Below, in pieces: positions 7,221 through 16,466 of a DNA stretch of 64,000 bases. The notes beneath the pieces are model-generated. The model did no database searches. It had not been told where the DNA came from and was given only the letters and a program-made list of their open reading frames with translations. The first letter of the stretch is position 1. Every line of letters begins with the position of its first letter. The position numbers and the translations under genes were made by a program. The stretch covers positions 1 to 64,000 of the forward strand of contig JAZQVO010000031.1 of the NCBI GenBank assembly GCA_045631905.1, written 5' to 3'. This stretch comes from HGM04593 sp045631905 (lineage in GTDB: Bacteria; Bacteroidota; Bacteroidia; Bacteroidales; Bacteroidaceae).

Positions 7221-8855
7221 ATGGTATCGGTCGATGGACTTGCCGTTGAATTTGGCGGCACAACTCTTTTCAGCGATGTTTCTTTTGTAATTAACGACAA
7301 GGACCGCATAGCCCTCATGGGCAAGAACGGTGCAGGAAAAAGTACCTTGTTAAAGATTCTGGCCGGTGTGCGTCAGGCAACACGCGGTGCAGTGTCGGCA
7401 CCCAAAGATACGGTTATAGCCTATCTGCCTCAGCACCTCATGACCGAGGACGGCCGTACGGTTTTCGAGGAGGCTTCGCAGGCTTTCAGTCATCTCTATG
7501 AGATGGAGGCCGAGATAGAGAAGCTCAATAACCAACTTGCTACACGCACCGACTACGAGAGCGACGAATACATGGCTCTGATAGAAGAGGTTGCCACAAA
7601 GAGCGAGAAGTTCTACGCCATAGACATGACACACTTTGAAGAAGATGTTGAAAAGACGCTTCTCGGCCTCGGTTTCGAACGCAAAGACTTTGGCAGGCAG
7701 ACAAGCGAGTTCTCGGGTGGCTGGCGCATGCGCATAGAGCTTGCCAAGATGCTTCTTCGCAACCCCGATGTACTGTTGCTCGACGAGCCCACCAACCACC
7801 TCGATATAGAATCGATAGGTTGGCTCGAGGAATTTCTCATAAACAACGGTAAGGCGGTGGTTGTTATAAGCCACGACCGTAAGTTTGTCGATAACATAAC
7901 CACTCGCACCATAGAGGTAACCATGGGGCGCATATACGACTACAAGGTGAACTACTCGCAGTATCTTGTGTTGCGTGCCGAGCGTCGTCAGCAACAGATG
8001 AAGCAGTGGGAGGAGCAACAGAAGATGATACAGGAGACAAAAGATTTCATCGAGCGCTTCAAAGGCACCTATTCAAAAACCTTGCAGGTGCAGAGCCGTG
8101 TGAAGATGCTCGAAAAGTTGGAGATAATAGAGGTTGATGAGGAGGATACATCGGCATTGCGCCTTAAATTCCCCCCTTCGCCACGCTCGGGGCAGTACCC
8201 TGTGATTATGGAGGGTGTGGGCAAGGCTTTTGGCGATAAAAGAATATTCTCGGGTGCCACCCTCACCATAGAGCGCGGTAACAAGGTCGCCTTCGTTGGG
8301 CGTAACGGCGAGGGTAAATCGACCCTTGTAAAATGTATAATGAAGGAGCTCGAGCACGAGGGCTCTTTACAGCTCGGTCATAATGTGCAGATAGGTTATT
8401 TTGCACAGAATCAGGCCTCTTTGCTCGACGAGAATCTGACCGTGTTTCAAACAATAGACGACGTTGCCAAAGGCGATATTCGCAACAAAATACGCGATCT
8501 CCTGGGCGCATTCATGTTCGGTGGCGAGGCAAGCGCAAAGAAGGTGAAGGTGTTGTCGGGTGGCGAGCGCACCCGTTTGGCACTTATGAAGTTGCTTTTA
8601 GAGCCCGTGAACCTGCTTATTCTCGACGAGCCTACCAACCACCTCGATTTAAAGACAAAGGATATTCTGAAACAGGCTTTGCAGGATTTCGATGGTACGC
8701 TCATCTGTGTCAGCCACGACCGCGATTTTCTCGATGGTCTTGTTACAAAGGTCTATGAGTTTGGTCACGGTAAGGTGCGTGAGCATCTGTGCGGTGTCTA
8801 CGAGTTTCTTGCAACAAAGAAGATGGAGGAGTTGCAGGAGTTGGAGAGAAAATAA
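7221..8855 (+). CDS. ABC-F family ATPase
   Basis: A 544-residue soluble protein with two ATP-binding cassettes and no membrane helices, hence ABC-F. These proteins act on the ribosome's E site to rescue stalls or protect from drugs. Cassette 1: Walker A GKNGAGKST (34-42), signature FSGGW (164-168), Walker B LLLDEP (185-190). A charged linker (about 245-310, ERRQQQMKQWEEQQK) separates it from cassette 2: GRNGEGKST (360-368), LSGGE (445-449), LILDEP (466-471). The linker and the absence of an extended C-terminal coil suggest a housekeeping EttA/Uup/YbiT-like member and not a resistance type, but this cannot be settled by eye. Confidence 0.92.
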   Translation: MVSVDGLAVEFGGTTLFSDVSFVINDKDRIALMGKNGAGKSTLLKILAGVRQATRGAVSAPKDTVIAYLPQHLMTEDGRTVFEEASQAFSHLYEMEAEIEKLNNQLATRTDYESDEYMALIEEVATKSEKFYAIDMTHFEEDVEKTLLGLGFERKDFGRQTSEFSGGWRMRIELAKMLLRNPDVLLLDEPTNHLDIESIGWLEEFLINNGKAVVVISHDRKFVDNITTRTIEVTMGRIYDYKVNYSQYLVLRAERRQQQMKQWEEQQKMIQETKDFIERFKGTYSKTLQVQSRVKMLEKLEIIEVDEEDTSALRLKFPPSPRSGQYPVIMEGVGKAFGDKRIFSGATLTIERGNKVAFVGRNGEGKSTLVKCIMKELEHEGSLQLGHNVQIGYFAQNQASLLDENLTVFQTIDDVAKGDIRNKIRDLLGAFMFGGEASAKKVKVLSGGERTRLALMKLLLEPVNLLILDEPTNHLDLKTKDILKQALQDFDGTLICVSHDRDFLDGLVTKVYEFGHGKVREHLCGVYEFLATKKMEELQELERK

Positions 8856-8906
8856 CATCATTTTATATGCCGGGCAATCGGCCACAGGTAGAAACTACTG
8901 AATATA

Positions 8907-8948
8907 ATACAACGATGGCGACTAATTAATTAGTCGCCATCGTTGTAT
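8907..8948. terminator. Bidirectional terminator, perfect 21-bp palindrome
   Basis: A 42-base perfect palindrome centred on ATTAAT separates the convergent ABC-F gene and the end of the long minus-strand polysaccharide operon. No long T run flanks it. Confidence 0.6.
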
Positions 8949-8970
8949 GTCTCAATCTCTTATCCTTCCG

Positions 8971-9591
8971 TTACTCTTTGGGGGTTATAAAGCGGTAGAG
9001 GTTACAACCTATGAAATTCCCGACAACCAAGCAGGGGTAGAGAACCGCAATATCGGCAATGTGGGCCAAAGTGTAGCTTGTGGGAGCGGTGAGGTAGTAA
9101 AATGCGTCGGCAAGGCAGTGTGGGAAACCGCAATTAATGAAAAGAGGCACACCAAAAAGCAGTGTCAGCGGTTTGCCCTCGCGTGCAAAAGTTACAACTG
9201 TTGTCATTATAAAACCGCAACCTATGGCAAGCATGCCGGCTCTTACCGGCCCTATCGCAAGGCGCGACTCCAATATCTTTTGTGCCGCCTCGCCCAGCTC
9301 TATCGGTGAGAGGCGTGTGAGCAACGCTACCGAGAGGCAACCTATGATATTGGCAAAAAGTATAAAAACCAGCTCGCCTATGGCGCGTAACCAGCGCGAA
9401 CGCCCATCTTCGTATCGCAGTGCCACGAAGCCGGCAGTGCCGGTATATAATTTTAGTTTATAATTTACTACGGTTAAAAGACCGAATGAAAATAGTATGG
9501 CCCCTATTATATTGGGAAAAGCCAGGTATCCCCACCCGGCAATAGCAACTGCTATACCCGATAGCATTGCAGAACGTAATGTGTTTTTCAT
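8971..9591 (-). CDS. FNT-family (formate/nitrite-type) channel
   Basis: A 206-residue integral membrane protein with about six helices, matching the formate/nitrite transporter fold. Conserved marks include LYTGTAGF (the first re-entrant loop region) and NCGFPHCLADAFYY (the second half, carrying the central histidine position). These pentameric channels pass small weak acids such as formate, nitrite or hydrosulfide; the substrate cannot be told here. The start at 9591 was chosen because GGAG lies 9 bases before it; an ATG at 9597 is too close. It follows the last glycosyltransferase by 16 bases, so it is transcribed as the tail of the polysaccharide operon, an unexpected partner. Confidence 0.8.
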   Translation of the reverse strand: MKNTLRSAMLSGIAVAIAGWGYLAFPNIIGAILFSFGLLTVVNYKLKLYTGTAGFVALRYEDGRSRWLRAIGELVFILFANIIGCLSVALLTRLSPIELGEAAQKILESRLAIGPVRAGMLAIGCGFIMTTVVTFAREGKPLTLLFGVPLFINCGFPHCLADAFYYLTAPTSYTLAHIADIAVLYPCLVVGNFIGCNLYRFITPKE

Positions 9592-9607
9592 GTTCATGGT
9601 CTCCTTT

Positions 9608-10675
9608 TTAGTATAGCTCCTCGTATCGCTTGGTAATTTCGGCCCAAGTATAGTGTTTCTGTGCAATATCTCTTGTCTTTTCGCCGTCGAGGTTCTTTTG
9701 CTCGGTAAGTTGCTTTAACTCTTCGCAATCTTTCCAGTAATAGGCGCTCTCGTGTGTTGTGGCCCTGTTGTAAACCACATCGTATGCAAGAATGGGGCGC
9801 CCAAAGAACATCGCTTCCACAAGCGAGGGGTTTGTGCCACCTGCGCTATGCCCGTGAATATATAGCTGGCAGTTATTGCGTATAGTGTACAATATTCCAA
9901 GGTCGTATATACTGTCGAACAATTTGATATTGCTGTATGCGCTGTATTTCTCTTTTTGTTTACGGCTGTATTCGCTTTTGTTCCAGTTGCCTATGAATAC
10001 AAGTTGCTTGCCACTCTCGGCAAAGGCTTGCAGTGTTATGTGGCAGTTGTTCTCGGGTTCAATGCGACATACCGACATAGAGTAGGCTCCTCTCTCTAAC
10101 CCGTAATGGGCAAGAATCTCGATTTGTTTCTCTTGGGGCACAGGCATTAGTGCATGGTCGCCACCATATGCTATGAGTTTGGCCTCCTTTTTATATCGCC
10201 ATCTCACATAGTCGGCTATGCCTTTGTTGTCGGCAATAACAACGTGTGCACTCTTAACGGCAATAATCTCGGAGAGGAGCAGGAATTTACGCACCGAGCG
10301 TGTCCATTTGTCGCGACGATGCTCCAAACCGTCAATGTTCACTATTATTCTGGCACGGCTGAATAATCTCACAAAGGGCATGAAGATTCCACCCGAAACG
10401 CCGAGTATCAGGATAGTATCGTACCCTCTCATGGAGCGCATCATTGCAATAATATCATACGGTATGCTTTGCGAACCGTTTGCTCGCAGGGAGATGTATT
10501 TGAGCTTTGCCCCTTTGTGGCTTTCGAGTTTTTGTGGCATGTCCTTACCACTGCAAAATACGGTATATTCGATATCCTCGGAGCGGTGTTCTCCTATGAT
10601 ATTCTCTACAAGAGTTTCAAACCCGCCATAATTTGCAGGAACTCCTTGTATACCGATAACTGCAACTTTTTTCAC
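9608..10675 (-). CDS. Glycosyltransferase, DUF1972/WchF-like rhamnosyltransferase
   Basis: A 355-residue GT4-type enzyme. The opening VIGIQGVPANYGGFETLVEN is the hallmark of the DUF1972 domain of Cps2T/WchF-type beta-1,4-rhamnosyltransferases in capsule loci. The second Rossmann half shows SMSVCRIEPENN and the sugar-nucleotide pocket HGHSAGGTNPSLVEAMFFG. Likely acts at the inner membrane on the growing repeat unit. It starts with GTG inside a GTGA overlap with the upstream glycosyltransferase, so the two are coupled. The acceptor and sugar are inferred only from the family. Confidence 0.87.
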   Translation of the reverse strand: MKKVAVIGIQGVPANYGGFETLVENIIGEHRSEDIEYTVFCSGKDMPQKLESHKGAKLKYISLRANGSQSIPYDIIAMMRSMRGYDTILILGVSGGIFMPFVRLFSRARIIVNIDGLEHRRDKWTRSVRKFLLLSEIIAVKSAHVVIADNKGIADYVRWRYKKEAKLIAYGGDHALMPVPQEKQIEILAHYGLERGAYSMSVCRIEPENNCHITLQAFAESGKQLVFIGNWNKSEYSRKQKEKYSAYSNIKLFDSIYDLGILYTIRNNCQLYIHGHSAGGTNPSLVEAMFFGRPILAYDVVYNRATTHESAYYWKDCEELKQLTEQKNLDGEKTRDIAQKHYTWAEITKRYEELY

Positions 10676-11766
10676 TTTTCTTTTATATGTTCTATTTCGT
10701 GTAAAACTCTTTCGGCCATTATGCTCGAGCTGTATAGTTTCGAGCTCTTATAAGCATTCTTTGACAAAGATAGATATAAATCGCGATTAGATATAACTTT
10801 TTTTATGAAATCTTTGATTTCTGTAAGGTCTTGCACATCTATTTTATAGCCATTTACCCCATCTTCCACCATCTCGGCAATGCCTCCTACTGTGGGAACT
10901 ATCACGGGGAGAGCATTGCTCATGGCCTCCAACACTGTGAGCCCGAAGGTTTCAATAGCATATTCTTTGTTTGTGAGGCTCAGTACAAGCGATGCGCGGT
11001 TGTAGAATTTCGATACATCATTCTGCCGTGGGTAGATTGTGAGATTTGTTAATTTTGATATATCGTTTTTCTGCAAAAAAAGGTCGATGTTCTCCTGTGT
11101 CTCGTTCAGCACAAGTTCAAAATCATATTGTGGTAGCCATTTTGCCAACTCTATAAATTCAACAGTACCTTTATACCCCTTCAAGGAGCCGAGCATAAGT
11201 ACTCTTTTCTGTTCAAAAGTGTTTTCGGGGGCGGGGGTGAGCTTCTCTATAAAAGCATCTTCCAAAGCATTAGGGATCACCGCCACACCTTCTGCTCTTT
11301 TGAGGAACGAGCGTTGATAGTTGCTCACGCATATTATTTTGCTTGCAACTTTTTGCATTATCCATGAAAGAGCGCGGTAGAATGTGCTTTTTATCGTTGC
11401 GTTCTCGTGGTAGTGATATATAACTTTTTTGCCTGTGAGCCACCCTGCAACAGCCGGTCCGACAGGCAGAATGGTGTTTATGTAGAAGACGGCCTCTTTA
11501 TCGAATATATAGCTCAGTGCCACAAAAAAAGTATACACCTGCACAAGGGTGTATCGCACAAGTGTAACTATGGCATTTGTGCTGAACTTGTACGAGTAGC
11601 TCTTGCGCGTGAGGTTGTCGCAAGGCGTAAGCTCGTCGAGCACCCCTCCGCGAGATGTTATGAGTTCTATCCTTGTATTCTTTTCAAGCAATTTACCAAG
11701 CAGGTTTTTCAGCACCTTGGGGCTCCCGCTGTAATCGTTGAAAAGGTGGAAACATACTAATTTCAT
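10672..11766 (-). CDS. GT4 family glycosyltransferase
   Basis: A 364-residue retaining glycosyltransferase. The N-terminal half has the glycine-rich acceptor side (FNDYSGSPKVLKNLL), then IYHYHENATIKST and IICVSNYQRS. The C-terminal half has VLMLGSLKGYKG and the donor-binding FGLTVLEAMSNALPVI with the expected glutamate. The ATG at 11766 begins MKLVCFHLFNDYSG, matching the family; nine extra codons are open upstream. It overlaps the next gene by four bases. The sugar specificity is unknown. Confidence 0.88.
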   Translation of the reverse strand: MKLVCFHLFNDYSGSPKVLKNLLGKLLEKNTRIELITSRGGVLDELTPCDNLTRKSYSYKFSTNAIVTLVRYTLVQVYTFFVALSYIFDKEAVFYINTILPVGPAVAGWLTGKKVIYHYHENATIKSTFYRALSWIMQKVASKIICVSNYQRSFLKRAEGVAVIPNALEDAFIEKLTPAPENTFEQKRVLMLGSLKGYKGTVEFIELAKWLPQYDFELVLNETQENIDLFLQKNDISKLTNLTIYPRQNDVSKFYNRASLVLSLTNKEYAIETFGLTVLEAMSNALPVIVPTVGGIAEMVEDGVNGYKIDVQDLTEIKDFIKKVISNRDLYLSLSKNAYKSSKLYSSSIMAERVLHEIEHIKEK

Positions 11767-11860
11767 AGTCTTGTTTAGAATCTTAACGAACAATTAAATT
11801 CTTTACTTTTTCACCCCTTTTTGCGTGGTTTCTGAACTTCTCATCTGTTTGTAAGGGGGC

Positions 11861-11907
11861 ATAGACTTTGTCGTTTCGACGATAGAAAGGAGGAGAAATC
11901 TCAGAAC
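11861..11907 (+). repeat. Copy of a short dispersed intergenic element
   Basis: The stretch TTTGTCGTTTCGAC...GGAGGAGAAATCTCAG resembles, on the opposite strand, the sequence at 19007-19060 (TGTCTTTCCGAC...GAGGAAACGCAGAGAC). Both sit between glycosyltransferase genes. Elements of this look, with a GTCxTTxCGAC start and a GAGGAAxxCTC core, are scattered through Bacteroidota intergenic DNA. The rest of 11767-11925 shows no gene. Confidence 0.4.
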
Positions 11908-11925
11908 AGCGTATAAAGAGATGTC

Positions 11926-13023
11926 TCACAGCGTATCGACACGACAAAGACAAGCTCTCAAAATATAATCCCAAGTAACAAAGGGGAGCGAAGCATCGCC
12001 TGTCACATCGCCTTTTTCCCTAAGTGTGAAGCGCGAGATTATATCGAGCAGGTACATAGCCGTTGTCTCTTTGCCGAACCTCTCAATTAAAAGCGTGGCA
12101 ATCTCCTCTTTTGCCAGGTGTCTCTCGAATATTGCAGTTTGCATGGCAAAATGCACAGCGTCGAGCCCGGGAGGGTAGGTGAGTGCCGAATATTCAAAAT
12201 CGAAGACAAACAGCTCGCCTTGCTCGGCAAACATGTTCCACGGGGTAAAATCGGCATGATAGGCCGAAAAAACGACCTTTTTATCGTGGAATTTTGCTAC
12301 TACGGCATTAATGGCAGTTGTTGTTACCTCTTTGTCGCAAACAGCCGGCAAACGGTCAATGTTCTTTTGCAGGGCGACGAGTGCTTGGTAGTAGTCGCTC
12401 TCCTCAAAAAGCACTGTCTGCTTGGTTCTTTCGTGCAGTGTGGCAAGGAATTTATCGTGTCGCCCACCCCAGCTGTGCAACACCTTTGAGTTATGGCTCT
12501 TCACGGTGCTCTGAACAAATATGTGCACCCCGTTGCTCAAGGTACCGCAAAAAAGAGCCCTTGGTATGTTATTTACCCCCTTTTCGGCAAGTACCGACAG
12601 CGTTTCTGTCTCCTTCTCAAAAAGGGACAAAATGTCGGCATTATCGCTCGCCTTGCAGTAGCCGAGTATGTGCCCACCATGGCTCAGTTGCATGGTAATC
12701 TTTTGGTGCACACAGGGTGTGCCCTCGAATATGGCAAATTCAATCTCTTTTACACCTAATATCTCGCACAAAAGGTTGTTAAGCTCCTCTTGAAGAGTGC
12801 AGTTGGTGGTCTCGGCTTTTATTGCCCTGCACACAAACGGCAGGCTGTGCAAGTACGGGAATAACGCCTTGAGCAACTTGCCTTTTATCCCGCTTGGCTG
12901 GTAGAGCGAGAGGGCAACCTGCATGTTTCTTGCAGGGACTACCCATCGCTTGCCGTCGGCGTTGCCAAAGCGGTAAAAGCGGTTATTTCCACCCGGAGTA
13001 ATTATTTTGTTCAGTAGGTTCAT
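11926..13023 (-). CDS. APH/choline-kinase-fold phosphotransferase
   Basis: A 365-residue protein with the aminoglycoside-phosphotransferase fold in its C-terminal two thirds. The catalytic loop is HADFTPWN (HxDxxxxN) and the metal-binding segment FVFDFEYS follows about 13 residues later. The N-terminus (GGNNRFYRFGNADGKRWVVP) is not a standard kinase lobe. In a capsule locus such a protein may phosphorylate a sugar or add phospho-groups; drug resistance is unlikely from context. It ends at 11926 close to a dispersed repeat and begins after a 24-base tandem duplication, so both ends look like cassette borders. The substrate is unknown. Confidence 0.72.
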   Translation of the reverse strand: MNLLNKIITPGGNNRFYRFGNADGKRWVVPARNMQVALSLYQPSGIKGKLLKALFPYLHSLPFVCRAIKAETTNCTLQEELNNLLCEILGVKEIEFAIFEGTPCVHQKITMQLSHGGHILGYCKASDNADILSLFEKETETLSVLAEKGVNNIPRALFCGTLSNGVHIFVQSTVKSHNSKVLHSWGGRHDKFLATLHERTKQTVLFEESDYYQALVALQKNIDRLPAVCDKEVTTTAINAVVAKFHDKKVVFSAYHADFTPWNMFAEQGELFVFDFEYSALTYPPGLDAVHFAMQTAIFERHLAKEEIATLLIERFGKETTAMYLLDIISRFTLREKGDVTGDASLPFVTWDYILRACLCRVDTL

Positions 13024-13046
13024 ACTGTTTTTGGGTATTACCTTTG

Positions 13047-13094
13047 CTTGTGTCGCCTCCCTTCAGTAGACTTGTGTCGCCTCCCCTCAGTAGA
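13047..13094. repeat. 24-base tandem duplication
   Basis: Two adjacent 24-base units (13047-13070 and 13071-13094), starting CTTGTGTCGCCTCCC and differing at one base, fill most of the gap between the phosphotransferase and the GT4 gene. Its role is unknown. Confidence 0.85.
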
Positions 13095-13104
13095 GTGGTG
13101 GAGT

Positions 13105-14331
13105 TTATTTAAATCTTTCATTCAACAAATCCCTGAACTCTTTGCCACGAGCCTCCCAGGTAAACTGCGCACCAACATTTTTCGCCTTTTCACCGATGTT
13201 TTTTCTCTCTTGCTCGTTGCACATGCGCTCAATCGCATAACTCATATCGTCGATAACCTGCCTGCGTCCGTTGCGAGGTATCACCACAGCATAATCGTTC
13301 GAGAAGTAGCGTGTGTAGCCCGTTGTGTCGAGGCAGATAAGCGGTTTACCCATAGCCATGGAGTCGAACGAGACGGTTACGGCACCCTCTTTAAGCGAGG
13401 CATTTATAACAACGTCTGCCTTCGAGAGCAGGTTGTAATACTCGTTCATGGCGACCTCGCCTGTGAAGGTCACCTTTTCGGCTACCCCCAAGCTCTTTGT
13501 AAGCGCATGCAGGCGTTCCCTGTCGCTGCCTTTGCCCACTATGGTGAGGTGTATGCCGGGTATCTTTTTTGTTGCTTGTGCAAAGCTCTCTATTGCAAGG
13601 TCGAACCCGCGCCATGCGTCTAACCTTCCTACGGTTATGAAATTAACGCACCCGTCTTTGTGGGCGGTGCTTTCGGTTGTTTGCGTGTGGTGCTCAACTG
13701 CAACGTCGGTAAAGAGCACAGCCCTGTCGTGGCAGGTCGCAGGTATAAGGTTGCGTGTTATCTCTGTCTTGCACAGCATGATATCGGCATTCTTGCAATG
13801 GTTTTTGAACCCTATGTTCATGGGTAATAACCCTACTGTAAGCCTTCGTACCCACTCTATTAAGCGTGCCTTGCACGAGTAGTGCTTGCTGTACTCGGCA
13901 GGTATTGTCTCGAGCCCTCCCATGGGGCCCCACACAAAGAACTGCTTTTGTCCGTATGAACTCACCTTCCACAGTGCATTGCCATAAGTGAGGTGGTGGA
14001 AAATTTTAATATCGTTCTCTTGCATTGTGCGCTTCACAATGCTGTTGGTGCAAAACTGCCATATATTGTAGTATGTGCGCACACCGCGTAGCCCCTTCTT
14101 CCAAAACCTCGCCCACTTGGGAAGGTCGAAGTAGAGGAAGTGTATGCCACTATATTCGGGGTGTTCGGCAATCCATGGTTCTATGGTGGGGCGGTTGCTC
14201 TCGCGTGTGAGCACCCACAGCTCAAAGTAGCGCGACATCTCCAGCACCCAGTGCCAGCCCACACCAATCTCGCTGCCAAGCCCCGGTTCGCAAGCGTATG
14301 CCGATACAAATATTTTCTGTTTGGTTGTCAT
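13105..14331 (-). CDS. GT4 family glycosyltransferase
   Basis: A 408-residue glycosyltransferase. It begins MTTKQKIFVSAYACEPGLGS, with the acceptor-side Gly loop at GSEIGVGWHWV. The donor half carries FITVGRLDAWRGFDLAIE, IVGKGSDRERL and LKEGAVTVSFDSMAMGKPLI, where the usual EAMA glutamate region reads FDSMA. The ATG overlaps the end of the upstream acyltransferase by four bases. A 93%-identical copy of this gene's first 50 bases, with an in-frame stop, lies at 16471-16526, showing that another allele once stood there. The sugar is unknown. Confidence 0.87.
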   Translation of the reverse strand: MTTKQKIFVSAYACEPGLGSEIGVGWHWVLEMSRYFELWVLTRESNRPTIEPWIAEHPEYSGIHFLYFDLPKWARFWKKGLRGVRTYYNIWQFCTNSIVKRTMQENDIKIFHHLTYGNALWKVSSYGQKQFFVWGPMGGLETIPAEYSKHYSCKARLIEWVRRLTVGLLPMNIGFKNHCKNADIMLCKTEITRNLIPATCHDRAVLFTDVAVEHHTQTTESTAHKDGCVNFITVGRLDAWRGFDLAIESFAQATKKIPGIHLTIVGKGSDRERLHALTKSLGVAEKVTFTGEVAMNEYYNLLSKADVVINASLKEGAVTVSFDSMAMGKPLICLDTTGYTRYFSNDYAVVIPRNGRRQVIDDMSYAIERMCNEQERKNIGEKAKNVGAQFTWEARGKEFRDLLNERFK

Positions 14332-15368
14332 GCGTTTTGTTTGTTTTTAAAGATATGCTCACACATATCTAAGCCTTTCCCTATCAATAAAGGTACAATA
14401 ACTCCCATGATGGTGTATAATATCCAGATAAAATTATTGCTTTGTGTAAGTACCGGAAATTCTGAAAGTCTTTCAAAAGGTTCCCCTTTTGCCATAATAA
14501 ATCCTAGACTTACAATTTTAAAGGATATAAAATGGAATATAAGGATATTCAGTGTGTTCTTTCCAATAAAATCCATGATATGTGTTGTCTTTCCGCATAT
14601 ATGCTTGGATAGATATATAGTCGATATAGAGCCAATGATTGATATAAAGAAGTATGTGAATATAGCAGGGCCTTTCGCGTCAATGTCTGCTTTAAAGAAT
14701 AGCGAAACAATTATTACAACGACATATCCCAAAATACCTATGCTTAATGGTTTCTTAACGTTTAAATTCATCTCCTTGAATGTGTAACCGGCAATGAAGT
14801 ATGCTGTTGCAAGCAGTGTTTTACTGCTTATGGTGGGTATTTTAAATGGTGCGATACTTGCAAGATAGGCTATCGCAACGAAGAAGATGCAAGAAAGCAA
14901 TAAACTTGTTCTATTTAGTTTAGCGCCTAAGTATGTAATTAGTTTGATAAAAAGAATGGTTATTATCGACGCATATAGCAGTTCCTTTAAAAACCAGAAA
15001 CCTCCTAACAGCTGTTCGCTTCCGGTGAGGGTGAATATCTTGAAAATATTGATTTTAAAGTCGTGAATGGTGTAGTGTGTGCTATACAGGTTTAATGTTG
15101 CGAAAACATTATGTAGTAGAAGAAATATAAGTGACCATTTAACAAATGGTACGTATAATCCCTTTATTTTTCTTGTGATAAAAGATTTTACATCGTTTAG
15201 ATATTTATCATTAAATAATAACCCTGAAATAAAAAAGAAGCATGGCATGTGAAATGTGTAAATGAATTTAGTTAGCTTCTCCGGTGCTCCGGAGTGCCCC
15301 ACCACCATAAGGGTAATAAGTAGTCCCTTAACAACAGAAATAGATATGTCGTGCTTTTTATTTGTCAT
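14328..15368 (-). CDS. Acyltransferase-3 family membrane protein (O-acetyltransferase-like)
   Basis: A 346-residue integral membrane protein with about ten helices, of the acyltransferase-3 family that O-acetylates surface sugars. The conserved His is in LMVVGHSG (helix 1), followed by FHMPCFFFISGLLF and the arginine-rich cytosolic loop KSFITRKIKGLYVPF. A GTG at 15398, overlapping the previous stop codon, gives ten more residues and is the alternative start; the ATG at 15368 fits the family better. Compare with the second acyltransferase at 16527, which occupies the equivalent place in the duplicated segment. Confidence 0.85.
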   Translation of the reverse strand: MTNKKHDISISVVKGLLITLMVVGHSGAPEKLTKFIYTFHMPCFFFISGLLFNDKYLNDVKSFITRKIKGLYVPFVKWSLIFLLLHNVFATLNLYSTHYTIHDFKINIFKIFTLTGSEQLLGGFWFLKELLYASIITILFIKLITYLGAKLNRTSLLLSCIFFVAIAYLASIAPFKIPTISSKTLLATAYFIAGYTFKEMNLNVKKPLSIGILGYVVVIIVSLFFKADIDAKGPAIFTYFFISIIGSISTIYLSKHICGKTTHIMDFIGKNTLNILIFHFISFKIVSLGFIMAKGEPFERLSEFPVLTQSNNFIWILYTIMGVIVPLLIGKGLDMCEHIFKNKQNA

Positions 15369-15394
15369 TATTTTAGTGCTTGATAAATATAATT

Positions 15395-16399
15395 TCACAT
15401 GTACTTTATAAATCTATATATGTGCATTGCGCATCTTCCAAAAGGGCAGGTTATGTTGGATAGTGCAGAAAATATGTATGGGTGTTTAATTGCAAACTTG
15501 GCAAGAATGTTTTTACCTTTTATGCTATTGAGGCTTTCTCTTATATTATCCGCTTTATTTTCTGTATCATCGTAAAAAAAGAAATAATTGCGTAAACCTA
15601 TATATGCCATCATTTCGCTAATTCTTCGTATCTCGGCCTTTACGTTGTCGTTGGAATCAATGAACGTAGTTAATAACATGTCGTTCATTCTTTTTGCAAG
15701 TCTTAATGTGCTATATACGGTTTCTCCACTCTTATACGATGTCATCGTTGTAGAGATGCTCGTTTTGTTGTAGTGAATAAGCAAAATAGGTGCATATTGT
15801 ACCCGTTGTGCATAATGTACCAGTTTGTGCACCCAGTCTACGTCCTCGATTCTCTCGTTTTCGGCAAAAAATAGTTCATTGTCAATCATGTGTGAACGCA
15901 GAAAGACAAATTTCCACGGAGCATAGGGTATTGAGTTTTTTTCAATAATTTCATCTCCTGTCATAACCTCTCTGTGTGGAAAGTTGTGCTGTAACTTGTT
16001 GCTTACTTTGCCTGGCGACTGGTAAGCGCAGTCTACGACGAGAATGTCCAAATTATTCTTTTGCAGGTGGTTGTATACAGCCGTGATGCTTTCTTCGTGG
16101 TAGTAATCGTCTTGGTCTATAAATATGATATACTTTCCTTTGCCGGCTCTGACACCTTTGTTTCTGCTACCGCCTTGTCTTATATTCTTTTCATTCTCAA
16201 TAACATAAAGGTTTCTATGCTCTTTTTGTAGCTCTTTCAGCCATGTGCGTGTGTCGTCGCTACTACAATCGTCTACACATATAACCTCATATAGGCTTTT
16301 GTCGAGCGATTGGCTCCATATGCTGTTCAAGCATGTGGGTAACCCTTGTGTAAGTCCGTTGTAAACGGGTATAATAATAGAGAAAAAAGGGGTTTTCAT
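15395..16399 (-). CDS. GT2 family glycosyltransferase
   Basis: A 334-residue inverting glycosyltransferase with the GT-A fold. It starts FFSIIIPVYNG, has CVDDCSSDD at the nucleotide site and IIFIDQDDYY as the DxD metal motif. The C-terminal third (FRRIYMHIYRF-like basic amphipathic end, about 300-334) is likely membrane-associated. Its first codons coincide with a decayed copy of the end of the nucleotidyltransferase-kinase gene (16389-16466), and a truncated copy of this gene's own start lies at 17590-17626. It is therefore the intact allele in a stacked pair of segments. Confidence 0.88.
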   Translation of the reverse strand: MKTPFFSIIIPVYNGLTQGLPTCLNSIWSQSLDKSLYEVICVDDCSSDDTRTWLKELQKEHRNLYVIENEKNIRQGGSRNKGVRAGKGKYIIFIDQDDYYHEESITAVYNHLQKNNLDILVVDCAYQSPGKVSNKLQHNFPHREVMTGDEIIEKNSIPYAPWKFVFLRSHMIDNELFFAENERIEDVDWVHKLVHYAQRVQYAPILLIHYNKTSISTTMTSYKSGETVYSTLRLAKRMNDMLLTTFIDSNDNVKAEIRRISEMMAYIGLRNYFFFYDDTENKADNIRESLNSIKGKNILAKFAIKHPYIFSALSNITCPFGRCAMHIYRFIKYM

Positions 16400-16466
16400 G
16401 TTCGTAATATTATTTAAATTCTTTTTGTGTAGTCTCTCAAAGATATAGTTGAGAATCTCGCTGACA
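16389..16466 (-). pseudogene. Remnant: 3' end of the kinase-like gene at 17623
   Basis: This stretch is nearly identical to 17616-17695, the last codons of the kinase-like gene. It still translates as VSEILNYIFERLHKKNL, then loses frame through a 2-base length difference. Nothing of the rest of that gene precedes it. It runs into the ATG of the intact GT2 gene exactly as the true kinase end runs into the broken GT2 start at 17626. Confidence 0.85.
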
